In this document: positions 1 to 8,956 of the stretch, piece by piece
How the letters are laid out: every line of letters begins with the position of its first letter
Numbering within the stretch: position 1 is the stretch's first letter
Source of the DNA: Rhodocyclaceae bacterium
GTDB taxonomy: Bacteria > Pseudomonadota > Gammaproteobacteria > Burkholderiales > Rhodocyclaceae
Length of the DNA stretch: 64,000 nt
Direction of reading: 5' to 3'
Assembly: GCA_013791905.1 (NCBI GenBank)
Contig: VMSX01000009.1
Coordinates: 186,001-250,000, forward strand
The notes under the pieces: model-generated
Database searches by the model: none
Told to the model about the DNA's origin: nothing
The model's input: the letters and a program-made list of their open reading frames with translations, nothing else
Translations under genes and position numbers: made by a program

Positions 1-387
1 AGCATCGAAGCACCGCTGCGGCTGGCCGAAACGCTGGGTGCGCAAGCGGCGCCCGACACCTGCCTGCTGGTCGATTGCCTGACGCTGTGGCTGTCCAACC
101 TCTTCTTCGCCGGCAGTGCGGCACGCCAGGCCGAAGCGGACGAGGCCATCGCCTGCCCGCTGCTCGCCGGCGAGACGCAGGCCCTGCTCGACGCGCTGCC
201 GGCGTTGCCCGGCCGCATCATCCTCGTCAGCAACGAAGTCGGCTGGGGCATCGTGCCCATGCACCCCGTCTCGCGGTTGTTCGCCGACGAGCAGGGGCGG
301 CTCAACCAGCGCGTCGCCGCAGTCAGCGACCGCGTCACCCTGGTCGTGGCAGGGCTGCCGCTGGAACTTAAATCGACCCGGATTTGA
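1..387 (+). CDS. cobU: Adenosylcobinamide kinase / adenosylcobinamide-phosphate guanylyltransferase, 3' part
   Basis: Bifunctional enzyme of the cobalamin nucleotide-loop pathway: phosphorylates adenosylcobinamide and transfers GMP to it. Only the last 128 codons are present, and the P-loop half lies upstream of the window. Visible family features are the segment LLVDCLTLWLSN (residues ~22-33 of the fragment) and the strand LVSNEVGWGIVP that follows. The frame is open from base 1 and ends at TGA 385-387 with an unusual STRI tail after the expected LELK end. The last codons may have been altered when the downstream restriction island arrived; that is inference. Cobalamin genes resume at 7476 on the other side of the island. 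Confidence 0.9.
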   Translation, partial: SIEAPLRLAETLGAQAAPDTCLLVDCLTLWLSNLFFAGSAARQAEADEAIACPLLAGETQALLDALPALPGRIILVSNEVGWGIVPMHPVSRLFADEQGRLNQRVAAVSDRVTLVVAGLPLELKSTRI

Positions 388-451
388 AAACGGGTCCGGG
401 CAAGGTACTTGGGGCGGCTTACTGAGTCCACCAGCCGTTCCAGCTTGTAGA

Positions 452-598
452 TTAAGCCCCGGACTGCGGAAGGAACTCGGCCAGAATTGGCGGTTGGAAA
501 ACTTGGTGCTTGATCCGCTGGATGATCTTGGCTGGGATCGCTGAATCTGTTTCGCAAAACAGATAAGTCGGCGCTGGCATGACACCGGCAAAATCCAT
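452..598 (-). CDS. Small ORF, 48 aa, hypothetical
   Basis: An ATG-to-TAA frame fills much of the gap between cobU and hsdM on the minus strand. Its N-terminal part, MPAPTYLF, reads through a partial copy (565-578) of the 23-bp dispersed repeat in the same frame that gives PPAPTF elsewhere. The remainder (PAKIIQRIKHQVF and following) looks protein-like, but I recognise no family. It could be the tail of a decayed island gene. No convincing ribosome binding site was seen. Confidence 0.25.
   Translation of the reverse strand: MDFAGVMPAPTYLFCETDSAIPAKIIQRIKHQVFQPPILAEFLPQSGA
565..578 (+). repeat. Partial copy of the 23-bp dispersed repeat
   Basis: AAGTCGGCGCTGGC matches 14 consecutive bases of the 23-bp repeat and then diverges. 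Too short to be certain on its own. Listed because seven full or near-full copies occur elsewhere in the window. Confidence 0.4.
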
Positions 599-666
599 CT
601 TTGTCCGGGAAGGTGTTTCCAGTAGAGTAGCGGGTTTGGCAATGCCAACCTAAAAAGCGCCAGCCC

Positions 667-2133
667 ATGTTTGAACAAGCCTTCAAGAATATCGACAATG
701 ACCTGCGCAACGAAGCCGGGTGCACCACCGAACTTGACTACACCGAGCAGACCTCCTGGCTGCTGTTTCTCAAGTATCTCGACGGGCTGGAGCAGGACAA
801 GGCGATGGAGGCGGAACTGGAGGGGAAGCTCAGTGGCAAACCCTACGCTTTCATCCTCGACGAAGCCTACCGCTGGTCATCCTGGGCCGCGCCCAAGGAC
901 AAAGACGGCAAGCTCGACCACAACAAGGCCCTGACCGGCGACGACCTGCGCGAGTTTGTCGATCGCAAGCTTTTCCCCTACCTGCACGGCTTCAAGCAGA
1001 AGGCCACTGGCCCGAACACCATCGAATACAAGATCGGCGAGATCTTCGGCGAGATCAAGAACAAGATTCAAAGCGGCTACAGCCTGCGCGAGATCATCGA
1101 CCACATCGACGAACTGCGTTTCCGTTCGCAGGCCGAGAAGCACGAACTCTCACACCTCTACGAAGCCAAGATCAAGAACATGGGCAACGCCGGGCGCAAC
1201 GGCGGCGAGTACTACACCCCGCGCCCGCTGATCCGCGCGATGGTGCAGGTGGTGCAGCCCAAGGTTGGCGAACGCATCTACGACGGTGCCTGCGGCTCGG
1301 CCGGCTTCCTTTGCGAATCCTTCGACTACCTGCGCGGCCAAGCCGGGCTGACCGCCGGCAATCTCAAGACACTTCAGGAGCGCACCTTCTACGGCAAGGA
1401 AAAGAAGCCGCTGGCCTATGTGATAGCGATCATGAACATGATCCTGCATGGCATCGAAGCGCCGAACATCATCCACACCAACACGCTGACCGAGAACCTG
1501 GCCGACATTCAGGACAAGGACCGGATGGACGTGATCCTCGCCAATCCCCCCTTCGGCGGCGGCGAGCGCAAGGAAGTGCAGCAGAACTTCCCCATCCGCA
1601 CCGGCGAGACGGCCTTCCTGTTCCTGCAACACTTCATCAAGATGCTCAAGGCCGGCGGCCGCGCCGGGGTGGTCATCAAGAACACCTTCCTGTCGAATAC
1701 CGACAACGCCTCGGTGAGCCTGCGCAAACTGCTGCTGGAAAGCTGCAACCTGCACACCGTCCTCGACTGCCCCGGCGGCACCTTCCAGGGCGCCGGCGTC
1801 AAGACCGTGGTGCTGTTCTTCGAGAAGGGAACAAAGACGCGCACGATCTGGTACTACCAGCTCGACCCCGGCCGCAACATGGGCAAGACCAACCCGCTCA
1901 ACGATGCCGACCTCGCCGAGTTTGTCGAACTGCAAAAGACCAAGGCCGACTCGGAGAAAAGCTGGAGCGTCGATGCCGCGACGATAGCCACCGCAACCTA
2001 CGACCTGTCGGTCAAGAACCCGAATGGTGGCGAAGAAGTCATCCACCGCAGCCCGCAAGCCATCATGGACGAGATCGCCGCGCTGGATGCCGAGAGCGCG
2101 GAGGTGCTGGCGAATATCAGGGCGCTGTTATGA
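667..2133 (+). CDS. hsdM: Type I restriction-modification system, DNA methyltransferase subunit
   Basis: N6-adenine methyltransferase subunit. With HsdS it recognises and methylates the target; with HsdR it forms the nuclease. Residues ~8-150 form the helical HsdM N-terminal domain. The SAM-binding motif I is DGACGSAGF (206-214) and catalytic motif IV is NPPF (293-296), so the enzyme looks intact at 488 aa, a usual length. The ATG at 667 has no obvious Shine-Dalgarno sequence. The TGA stop overlaps the ATG of hsdS (ATGA), indicating translational coupling in an hsdM-hsdS-ATPase-hsdR operon. Confidence 0.96.
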   Translation: MFEQAFKNIDNDLRNEAGCTTELDYTEQTSWLLFLKYLDGLEQDKAMEAELEGKLSGKPYAFILDEAYRWSSWAAPKDKDGKLDHNKALTGDDLREFVDRKLFPYLHGFKQKATGPNTIEYKIGEIFGEIKNKIQSGYSLREIIDHIDELRFRSQAEKHELSHLYEAKIKNMGNAGRNGGEYYTPRPLIRAMVQVVQPKVGERIYDGACGSAGFLCESFDYLRGQAGLTAGNLKTLQERTFYGKEKKPLAYVIAIMNMILHGIEAPNIIHTNTLTENLADIQDKDRMDVILANPPFGGGERKEVQQNFPIRTGETAFLFLQHFIKMLKAGGRAGVVIKNTFLSNTDNASVSLRKLLLESCNLHTVLDCPGGTFQGAGVKTVVLFFEKGTKTRTIWYYQLDPGRNMGKTNPLNDADLAEFVELQKTKADSEKSWSVDAATIATATYDLSVKNPNGGEEVIHRSPQAIMDEIAALDAESAEVLANIRALL

Positions 2134-3362
2134 CTGCACAAACGCTTGCGCTCGGAGAGTTGTTCCAGATCGGCTCTAGCAAGCGAGTCTTGAAGTCGCA
2201 ATGGGAATCGGATGGTGTCCCGTTTTACCGGGGGCGCGAGATCACTCGCTTGGCTGCGGACGGGTTTGTCGATAACGAACTTTTCATTTCTGAAGAGCAC
2301 TTCGCGGAACTGGCCGCACAGTCCGGAGTCCCCAAGACTGGCGATATTGTTATTACCGCTATCGGAACCATTGGTAATGCCCATATCGTCCGTGAAAGTG
2401 ATAGGTTCTACTTCAAGGATGCTAGTGTTCTTTGGATGAAGCGGGTTGCGGATGTGAGCAGTGAGTTCATTCATCTGTGGCTGAAGTCGCCGCTGTTTTT
2501 CGATCAACTGGACAAAGGTAATGGCGCAACGGTTGATACGCTGACTATCCAAAAACTTCAAAGCGTGCGACTTAGCGTACCCCCGCACCCCGAACAGCAC
2601 CGCATCGTCGCCATCCTCGACGAAGCCTTCGACGGCATCGCCACCGCCAAAGCCAACGCAGAAAAGAACCTCCAGAACGCCCGCGCCTTGTTTGAAAGCC
2701 ACCTGCAATCCGTTTTCACGGAGCGGGGTGAGGGGTGGGTAGAGAAACCCGTTGGGGAACTCGTTGCAGAAGGACTGTTGACCAAGCCGTTCGATGGAAA
2801 TCACGGAGAAATTCATCCCCGAAAAGCTGACTACGTTGAGTCTGGTGTGCCGTTTATTATGGCCTGCGACCTTCAGAACGGTGGCGTTGATACGGAGAGC
2901 TGCAAATTTATTCCGAGGAAGCTGGCTGACTCGCTGCGTGTTGGTTTCGCAAAGGATGGGGACGTATTGATTTCCCATAAGGGAACGATCGGAAGATCCG
3001 CTGTGCTTAATACCGAGCTTGACTACATCATGCTCACGCCACAGGTAACTTCCTATCGAATCAAAGACAGCGGCACGTTGCTGAACAGATTTGTCCGCTA
3101 CTACTTCATGAGTCCAGTCTTTCAGCGCGAAATGATTGCGGGTGCGGCAGATGGTGCGACCCGCGCGTACATTGGGATCACAAAGCAGCTTTCGCTTCAT
3201 TTCCTGTTCCCGTCGCTTGCAGAGCAGAAGCAAATTGTGGCGAAACTTGATGTTCTTGACCCAGACACACAGCGCCTCGAATCCCTCTACCAGCAAAAGC
3301 TCACCGCCCTCGACGACCTGAAAAAATCCCTTCTGCACCAAGCCTTCTCCGGAGCGTTATAG
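2130..3362 (+). CDS. hsdS: Type I restriction-modification system, specificity subunit
   Basis: Determines the DNA sequence recognised by the methyltransferase and nuclease. 410 aa with the expected architecture: target-recognition domain 1 (~1-150), a central conserved helical spacer beginning HPEQHRIVAILDEAF, target-recognition domain 2 (~200-350) and a C-terminal spacer beginning LAEQKQIVAKLD. Start chosen at ATG 2130 because it overlaps the hsdM stop. The frame is open further upstream inside hsdM, but that is a shadow. Codon use in the recognition domains is visibly more AT-rich than in the flanking subunits, as usual for recombining specificity genes. Confidence 0.95.
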   Translation: MTAQTLALGELFQIGSSKRVLKSQWESDGVPFYRGREITRLAADGFVDNELFISEEHFAELAAQSGVPKTGDIVITAIGTIGNAHIVRESDRFYFKDASVLWMKRVADVSSEFIHLWLKSPLFFDQLDKGNGATVDTLTIQKLQSVRLSVPPHPEQHRIVAILDEAFDGIATAKANAEKNLQNARALFESHLQSVFTERGEGWVEKPVGELVAEGLLTKPFDGNHGEIHPRKADYVESGVPFIMACDLQNGGVDTESCKFIPRKLADSLRVGFAKDGDVLISHKGTIGRSAVLNTELDYIMLTPQVTSYRIKDSGTLLNRFVRYYFMSPVFQREMIAGAADGATRAYIGITKQLSLHFLFPSLAEQKQIVAKLDVLDPDTQRLESLYQQKLTALDDLKKSLLHQAFSGAL

Positions 3363-3374
3363 GATGTCGGCACC

Positions 3375-4793
3375 ATGATTACTCTCGATACTCTGTCCAC
3401 CTGGCTCTTGGCTCCCGCTGAATCCGAACACCTGGAATTCAAGGAGGCCAAGCAGCAGTTCGATACCACCAAGCTGCTGCGCTACTGCGTGGCGCTGGCC
3501 AACGAGGGTGGCGGGCATCTGGTGCTGGGCGTGTCGGACAAATTGCCGCGCCAAGTGGTGGGGACGCAGGCATTCGCGGCGGCCACCGCTCTCAACGACA
3601 TCAAGTCGCGGATTGTCGACAAGCTTCGTATCCGGGTGGATGCGGTGGAACTGGCCCATGTCGATGGCCGGGTGCTGGTGTTCGGCATTCCCTCGCGTCC
3701 GGTGGGGCAGCCGCTGGATTTCGACGGGGCCTACCTGATGCGGGCCGGCGAGGATCTGGTGCCGATGACGCCGGATCAGTTGCGACGCATCTTTGCCGAA
3801 GGCCTGCCGGATTGGTTCGCTCAAGTCGCGAAGGAAAGGGCCAGCGCCGACGAAGTCATCGCACTGCTCGACACGCAGACTTATTTCGACTTGTCGCGCC
3901 TGCCGTATCCGACGACCCGAGAGGGTGTGTTGTCTCGCCTGTCGGGCGAAGGCTTGATTGTGCAGATGGCGACAGGATGGGCGATCACGAATTTGGCGGC
4001 GATTCTGCTGGCGAAGCGGCTCGACGGGTTTTCGCCCGCGCTGGCGCGCAAGGCGCCCCGCGTGGTGATTTACGAAGGTTTGGACAAGACCCATACCCGC
4101 GAGGACAAGCCGGGCAACCGGGGCTATGCGGTGGGGTTCGAGAGTCTCGTCGATTTCGTTCATTCGGCCGCACCGCAAAATCGCAGCATCGAGCAGGTGG
4201 TGCGTGAGGAAGTGAAGATGTTCCCCAAGCAGGCGCTACGCGAGTTGATCGCCAATGCGCTGGTGCATCAGGACTTCGATGCGACTGGGGCATCGGTAAT
4301 GATCGAGATGTACGCGGATCGTGTTGAGGTCTCGAATCCCGGCAAGCCGCCGATCAGTGTCGAGCGTTTCATCGACGAATTTCGTTCCCGCAATGAGCGG
4401 CTGGCGGACTTCATGCGCCGGTTGGGCATCTGCGAGGAAAAGGGTAGCGGCGTCGATAAGGTGGTTAAAGCGGCCGAGGTATTCCAGTTGCCGGCGCCGG
4501 ATTTTCGCGTTGGCGAGTTGCGCACGACGGCGGTGTTGTTTGCCCATCAGGACTTTGCGGCGATGTCGAGGACGGATCGGGTGCGGGCGTGTTATCAGCA
4601 TTGCTGCCTGATGTATGTGAGCAACCAGCGCATGTCGAACCAGTCGCTGCGTGAGCGCTTCGGTTTGCCAGAGTCAAAGGCGGCGACCGTATCGCTGGTC
4701 ATTGGCGCGGCAAAGGAGGCCGGCGCAATCAAGGCCGACGAGTCGGAAACCAGTTCAACCCGCTATGCCCGGTACCTGCCGTTTTGGGCTTGA
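3375..4793 (+). CDS. AlbA_2 (Schlafen-type) DNA-binding and HATPase-like domain protein
   Basis: 472 aa. The N-terminus (about residues 16-55) has the AlbA_2 pattern: ESEHLEFKEAK, then ALANEGGGHLVLGV. The C-terminal half carries LRELIANALVHQDF and VEVSNPGKPP, the HATPase_c_4 signature of this family (formerly 'divergent AAA-4'). It lies 12 bp after hsdS and 95 bp before hsdR, so it is part of the restriction operon. Such proteins often accompany type I systems, with proposed regulatory or accessory roles, but no fixed biochemical function is established. I assign none. Confidence 0.88.
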   Translation: MITLDTLSTWLLAPAESEHLEFKEAKQQFDTTKLLRYCVALANEGGGHLVLGVSDKLPRQVVGTQAFAAATALNDIKSRIVDKLRIRVDAVELAHVDGRVLVFGIPSRPVGQPLDFDGAYLMRAGEDLVPMTPDQLRRIFAEGLPDWFAQVAKERASADEVIALLDTQTYFDLSRLPYPTTREGVLSRLSGEGLIVQMATGWAITNLAAILLAKRLDGFSPALARKAPRVVIYEGLDKTHTREDKPGNRGYAVGFESLVDFVHSAAPQNRSIEQVVREEVKMFPKQALRELIANALVHQDFDATGASVMIEMYADRVEVSNPGKPPISVERFIDEFRSRNERLADFMRRLGICEEKGSGVDKVVKAAEVFQLPAPDFRVGELRTTAVLFAHQDFAAMSRTDRVRACYQHCCLMYVSNQRMSNQSLRERFGLPESKAATVSLVIGAAKEAGAIKADESETSSTRYARYLPFWA

Positions 4794-4794
4794 G

Positions 4795-4812
4795 AGTGCT
4801 TTAACGCAAACC
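4795..4812 (+). repeat. Direct repeat copy 1 upstream of hsdR
   Basis: AGTGCTTTAACGCAAACC, repeated 66 bp downstream with one mismatch. It begins one base after the stop of the AlbA_2 gene, in the only sizeable gap of the operon. Possible operator pair or a short duplication. Confidence 0.6.
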
Positions 4813-4860
4813 CGGCATGACCGGTGGCAGTCCAAAAAATGTCAATACATCAATGAATTA

Positions 4861-4878
4861 AGTGCTTTAAGGCAAACC
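4861..4878 (+). repeat. Direct repeat copy 2 upstream of hsdR
   Basis: AGTGCTTTAAGGCAAACC, 17 of 18 bases identical to 4795-4812. It ends 10 bp before the hsdR start codon, where a bound protein would overlap the translation initiation region. Confidence 0.6.
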
Positions 4879-4888
4879 AAAACCGACC

Positions 4889-7219
4889 ATGAACGAAGCC
4901 GAAACCCGTCTTCTGCACATTGACCCCGCGCTAAAGGCAGCGGGGTGGGGCGTAGTGGAGGGCAGCCGCATCCGGCCCGAATATCCGATCACGCTCGGTC
5001 GCCTGGAAGGCGCTGGCAAGCGCGGCAAGCCGCTGACTGCGGATTACGTTCTGGAGTACCGCAACACCAAGCTGGCGGTGGTCGAGGCCAAGGCATGGGA
5101 CAAGGAACTGACGGAGGGGGTGGCGCAGGCCAAGAATTACGCCGGCAAGCTGACGGTACGCTTCACCTATTCCACCAACGGCCAAGGCATCTACAGCATC
5201 GACATGCAGACCGCCGCAGAGGGCGAGATTGCGAAGTATCCGTCGCCGGATGAATTGTGGCATAGGACGTTCACCACCAAGAGCGCGTGGCGGGATCGTT
5301 TCGCATCCGTACCGTTCGAGGACAAGGGCGGCTTCTTTCAGGGGCGTTACTACCAGGACATCGCCATCGAGCGAGTACTGGCGGCTATTGCAGCCGGGCA
5401 AGAACGCATCCTGCTGACGTTGGCGACCGGGACGGGCAAGACCTTCATCGCCTTCCAGATCGCTTGGAAGCTGTTTCAGAGCCGCTGGAATCTGGGGGAT
5501 GGGAAGAGCGAGAGCGAGCCGACGCGGCGCCCGCGCATTCTGTTCCTGGCTGATCGCAACATTCTGGCCGACCAGGCCTACAACGCCTTCTCAGCGTTCG
5601 ATGACAAGGCGCTGGTGCGCATCGACCCAGCGGACATCCGCAAGAAGGGCAAGGTGCCGAAAAACGGCAGCATCTTCTTCACCATCTTTCAGACCTTCAT
5701 GAGCGGGCCACCGAAGGATGGACATCCCTCGCCCTACTTTGGCGAGTATCCACCGGACTTCTTCGACTTCATCGTCATCGACGAGTGCCACCGGGGCGGG
5801 GCCAACGACGAGAGCAACTGGCGCGACATCCTCGACTACTTCGCCCCGGCGGTGCAGCTTGGCCTGACGGCCACCCCGAAGCGCAAGGACAACGTCGACA
5901 CCTATGCCTACTTTGGCGAGCCGGTATTCATCTACTCACTCAAGGAAGGCATCAACGACGGCTACCTGACGCCGTTTCGCGTCAAGCAGGTCACGACGAG
6001 CCTCGATGAGTACGTCTATACATCCGACGACACGGTGGTGGAAGGCGAGGTCGAAACCGGCAAGCGCTACGAGGAAAATGACTTCAACCGCATCATTGAA
6101 ATCAGGGAGCGGGAGAAGAAGCGGGTCGAGCTCCTCATGGCACAGATCGACCAGCGGGAGAAGACACTGGTCTTCTGTGCCAACCAGGCTCATGCACTAG
6201 TAATTCGAGACTTGATCAATCAGAGCAAGACCAGCACCGATCCGAACTATTGCCATCGGGTGACGGCCAATGACGGCAAGATAGGCGAACAGTGGCTGCG
6301 CGATTTTCAGGACAATGAGAAGAGCACCCCGACCATCCTGACCACCTCGCAGAAGCTCTCAACCGGCGTGGATGCCCGCAACGTGCGCAACATCGTCCTG
6401 CTGCGGCCGATCAATTCCATGATCGAGTTCAAGCAAATCATCGGGCGCGGCACCCGGCTCTACGATGGCAAGGATTACTTCACGATTTACGACTTCGTGA
6501 AGGCCCACCACCATTTCAGCGACCCCGAGTGGGATGGCGAGCCTATTGAACCCGATGTGCCCTACCCACCGCCCGCGCCCCGCCCGCCACCGGAAGTGCG
6601 CGAACCGCGCCCGGACGATCCGCCGCTACTGCGCAAGGCGAAGGTAAAGCTCGCCGATGGCAAATCGCGCCATATCCAGCACATGGTGGTCACCAGCTTC
6701 TGGCACCCGGACGGCACCCCCATGTCGGCGCAGCAGTTCATGGAGGCGCTGTTCGGCAATCTGCCGGACTTCTTTACGGATGAAGACGAACTGCGGGCGT
6801 TATGGAGCGCGCCGGATACCCGCAAGAAGTTGCTGGACGGATTGGCCGAAAAGGGTTTCGGCAAGGATCAACTGACCGAAATGCAGAAAATCATCGCCGC
6901 CGAGAAGAGCGACCTGTTCGATGTGCTGGCACATGTGGCCTACGCACTGGAACCTCTGACCCGCGAAGAGCGAGCGGATCGGGCGATGGCGGTCATCAGC
7001 GAAAACTTCAACCCAAAGCAGAAGGTGTTTCTCGACTTCGTGTTGTCGCACTATGTGGCGCTCGGGGTCGAGGAACTGGATCAGGCGAAGCTGACACCGC
7101 TCTTGAAGCTGAAGTATCACGATTCAATCCCGGACGCGGTGGCTGATCTCGGCCGGCCGGATGAGATCGGGAAGGTGTTTAGTGGGTTTCAGCGGTATTT
7201 GTACGTTGAAGCGGCGTAG
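4889..7219 (+). CDS. hsdR: Type I restriction endonuclease, R subunit (EcoEI type)
   Basis: ATP-dependent translocase and nuclease subunit, 776 aa. Order: HsdR_N nuclease region (~1-130, with VVEAKAWD resembling the catalytic E-x-K strand), helicase Walker A LATGTGKTF (~178-186), DECH Walker B (~298-301), TATPKR motif III (~327), motif VI QIIGRGTRLYDG (~515), then the EcoEI_R_C-type C-terminal domain. All key motifs are intact. Last gene of the island operon; a pair of direct repeats precedes it. After the stop, 256 bp without a recognisable gene lead to the end of cobQ. Confidence 0.95.
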   Translation: MNEAETRLLHIDPALKAAGWGVVEGSRIRPEYPITLGRLEGAGKRGKPLTADYVLEYRNTKLAVVEAKAWDKELTEGVAQAKNYAGKLTVRFTYSTNGQGIYSIDMQTAAEGEIAKYPSPDELWHRTFTTKSAWRDRFASVPFEDKGGFFQGRYYQDIAIERVLAAIAAGQERILLTLATGTGKTFIAFQIAWKLFQSRWNLGDGKSESEPTRRPRILFLADRNILADQAYNAFSAFDDKALVRIDPADIRKKGKVPKNGSIFFTIFQTFMSGPPKDGHPSPYFGEYPPDFFDFIVIDECHRGGANDESNWRDILDYFAPAVQLGLTATPKRKDNVDTYAYFGEPVFIYSLKEGINDGYLTPFRVKQVTTSLDEYVYTSDDTVVEGEVETGKRYEENDFNRIIEIREREKKRVELLMAQIDQREKTLVFCANQAHALVIRDLINQSKTSTDPNYCHRVTANDGKIGEQWLRDFQDNEKSTPTILTTSQKLSTGVDARNVRNIVLLRPINSMIEFKQIIGRGTRLYDGKDYFTIYDFVKAHHHFSDPEWDGEPIEPDVPYPPPAPRPPPEVREPRPDDPPLLRKAKVKLADGKSRHIQHMVVTSFWHPDGTPMSAQQFMEALFGNLPDFFTDEDELRALWSAPDTRKKLLDGLAEKGFGKDQLTEMQKIIAAEKSDLFDVLAHVAYALEPLTREERADRAMAVISENFNPKQKVFLDFVLSHYVALGVEELDQAKLTPLLKLKYHDSIPDAVADLGRPDEIGKVFSGFQRYLYVEAA

Positions 7220-7475
7220 CTTGGTTGGCTGCTGCAACTTGCGACCCTGATAGAGAAGCGCCAACGGAGCGAAGCAATGCACTTGCGCCATGCAGTGAAG
7301 GTGCGGACGCGCTGAATAGCGGGGTGAGCGGCAAACCGAGTGGACCGGCCAGTGGGTATGCCATTGTCAGTAGGTAGCAATCAGTCTGAAGCTGCCCTCT
7401 TAAAGCTGCGCTTTGACCGGTAGGTATTGACCGATCAGAGACATGAAGCGCAGCGCGGCTGCTTCGCGTACCGCT
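7220..7475. other. Gap between hsdR and the end of cobQ
   Basis: 256 bp with no supportable gene. On the minus strand the last ~90 bp can be read as a peptide ending RFMSLIGQYLPVKAQL in a frame different from cobQ, which may be a remnant of a lost gene. TTGACCG occurs twice within 25 bp near 7412-7433. This is the right-hand junction of the restriction island. No integrase, tRNA or clear terminal repeat is visible. Confidence 0.5.
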
Positions 7476-8945
7476 TCAAATCCACCGGTTAAGCAGTTCC
7501 CAATCCAGTGCTGCCTCGACCGCATCGGCCAGGCGGTCGATGTCGGCCTCGCGGCGGGCGGCGAAGTCGACGGGGGCGATGTCCTTCGCGCCGGCCCAGG
7601 CGAGCAGGGCGGCGAGCGCCTGCGGATGATCGAACAGGCCGTGGCAGTAGCTGCCGATGATCTGGTCATCCGCGGACAGCGCGCCCTCGGCGCGTCCGTC
7701 GTCGAGGCGCACGGCGGGGCGGGCCAGCGCGGGGCCACGGGTGACGCCCATGTGGATTTCGTAACCGGCCATGGCGGGCGATCCGTCGAGCGCCAGGCGA
7801 CCCGTGACGTTCTTCAGCTGCTTTTCGGATTCGAGCGTGGTTTCGCAGTCGAGGAAGCCGAGGCCCGCGACGGTCGTTGCGGCACTCTCGATCCCCGCTG
7901 GGTCGTGCAGGCGGCGGCCGAGCATCTGGTAGCCGCCGCACAGGCCGGCCAGTTTGCCGCCGTAACGCAGGTGGCGCCGCAGGTAGGGTTCCCAGCCGCC
8001 ATCGTTCTGCTGGCGCAGCCAGGCGAGGTCGGCGGCGACGCTCTTCGAGCCGGGCAGCACGACGAGATCGGCGGGCGGCGGCAGCTGGCCCGGCCCGATC
8101 CAGCGGAAGTCGACCTCGGGGTGCAGGCGCAGCGGGTCGAGGTCGTTGGCGTTGGAAATGCGCGGGAAGACCGGGGCGATCACCGTGAGTTTGGTTTCGC
8201 CGGCGCGTTCCATGTGGTGTGCGAGCGCATCTTCGGCGTCGAGGAAGAGGCCGTGCAGGTAGGGCAGGGTGCCGAGTACCGGCTTGCCGGTGTGCTTGGC
8301 CAGCCAGTCGAGGCCGGGCTGCAGGAGGCCGATGTCGCCGCGAAAGCGGTTGATGACGAGGCCATGGGTGCGTGCCCGCTCGGAGGGCGACAGCAGGTCG
8401 AGTGTGCCGGCAAGATGGGCGAGCACGCCGCCGCGGTCGATGTCGCCGACGAGGATCACCGGGATGTCCACGGCCTCGGCGAAGCCCATGTTGGCGATGT
8501 CCCGGTCGCGCAGATTGACCTCGGCCGGGCTGCCGGCGCCCTCGATCAGCACGCAGTCGAATTCGGCGGTGAGGCGCGCCCAGGATTCGAGCACGGCGGC
8601 CATCGCGGTGGTCTTGTAGTCGTGATAGGCGCGGGCATCCAGGTCGGCGATGGCGTGGCCGTGGATGATGATCTGCGCGCGGCGGTCGGTGTTGGGCTTG
8701 AGCAGCACCGGATTGAAGTCGATGCGCGGCGGCAGCCCGGCGGCCTGCGCCTGCAGCGCCTGGGCGCGGCCGATCTCGCCGCCGTCGACGGTGACTGCCG
8801 AGTTGAGCGCCATGTTCTGCGGCTTGAAGGGGGCGACCTTGACGCCGCGGCGCTGCAGGATGCGGCACAGCGCGGCGACCAGCGTGCTCTTGCCGGCGTC
8901 GGAGGTGCAGCCTTGCACCATCAACGCCTTGGTCTGGTTCGGCAT
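7476..8945 (-). CDS. cobQ: Cobyric acid synthase (glutamine-hydrolysing)
   Basis: Amidates adenosylcobyrinic acid a,c-diamide at positions b, d, e and g using glutamine and ATP. 489 aa. The N-terminal ATPase domain opens [17 protein letters not shown] (P-loop-like). The C-terminal class I glutamine amidotransferase domain has the nucleophile Cys in [10 protein letters not shown] and the catalytic His in YCHGLFD. Start chosen at ATG 8945; longer upstream reading would run into the MscS gene. Its start lies 11 bp after that gene's stop, so the two are probably co-transcribed. Confidence 0.95.
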   Translation of the reverse strand: MPNQTKALMVQGCTSDAGKSTLVAALCRILQRRGVKVAPFKPQNMALNSAVTVDGGEIGRAQALQAQAAGLPPRIDFNPVLLKPNTDRRAQIIIHGHAIADLDARAYHDYKTTAMAAVLESWARLTAEFDCVLIEGAGSPAEVNLRDRDIANMGFAEAVDIPVILVGDIDRGGVLAHLAGTLDLLSPSERARTHGLVINRFRGDIGLLQPGLDWLAKHTGKPVLGTLPYLHGLFLDAEDALAHHMERAGETKLTVIAPVFPRISNANDLDPLRLHPEVDFRWIGPGQLPPPADLVVLPGSKSVAADLAWLRQQNDGGWEPYLRRHLRYGGKLAGLCGGYQMLGRRLHDPAGIESAATTVAGLGFLDCETTLESEKQLKNVTGRLALDGSPAMAGYEIHMGVTRGPALARPAVRLDDGRAEGALSADDQIIGSYCHGLFDHPQALAALLAWAGAKDIAPVDFAARREADIDRLADAVEAALDWELLNRWI

Positions 8946-8956
8946 CGCGCTTACCG

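Noticed and set aside
408-422. TTGGGGCGGCTTACT near cobU as an eleventh hairpin core
   Set aside because: Only the first ten core bases match and the flanks do not pair.
1150-2058. Minus-strand frame inside hsdM
   Set aside because: Antisense shadow; hsdM is unambiguous.
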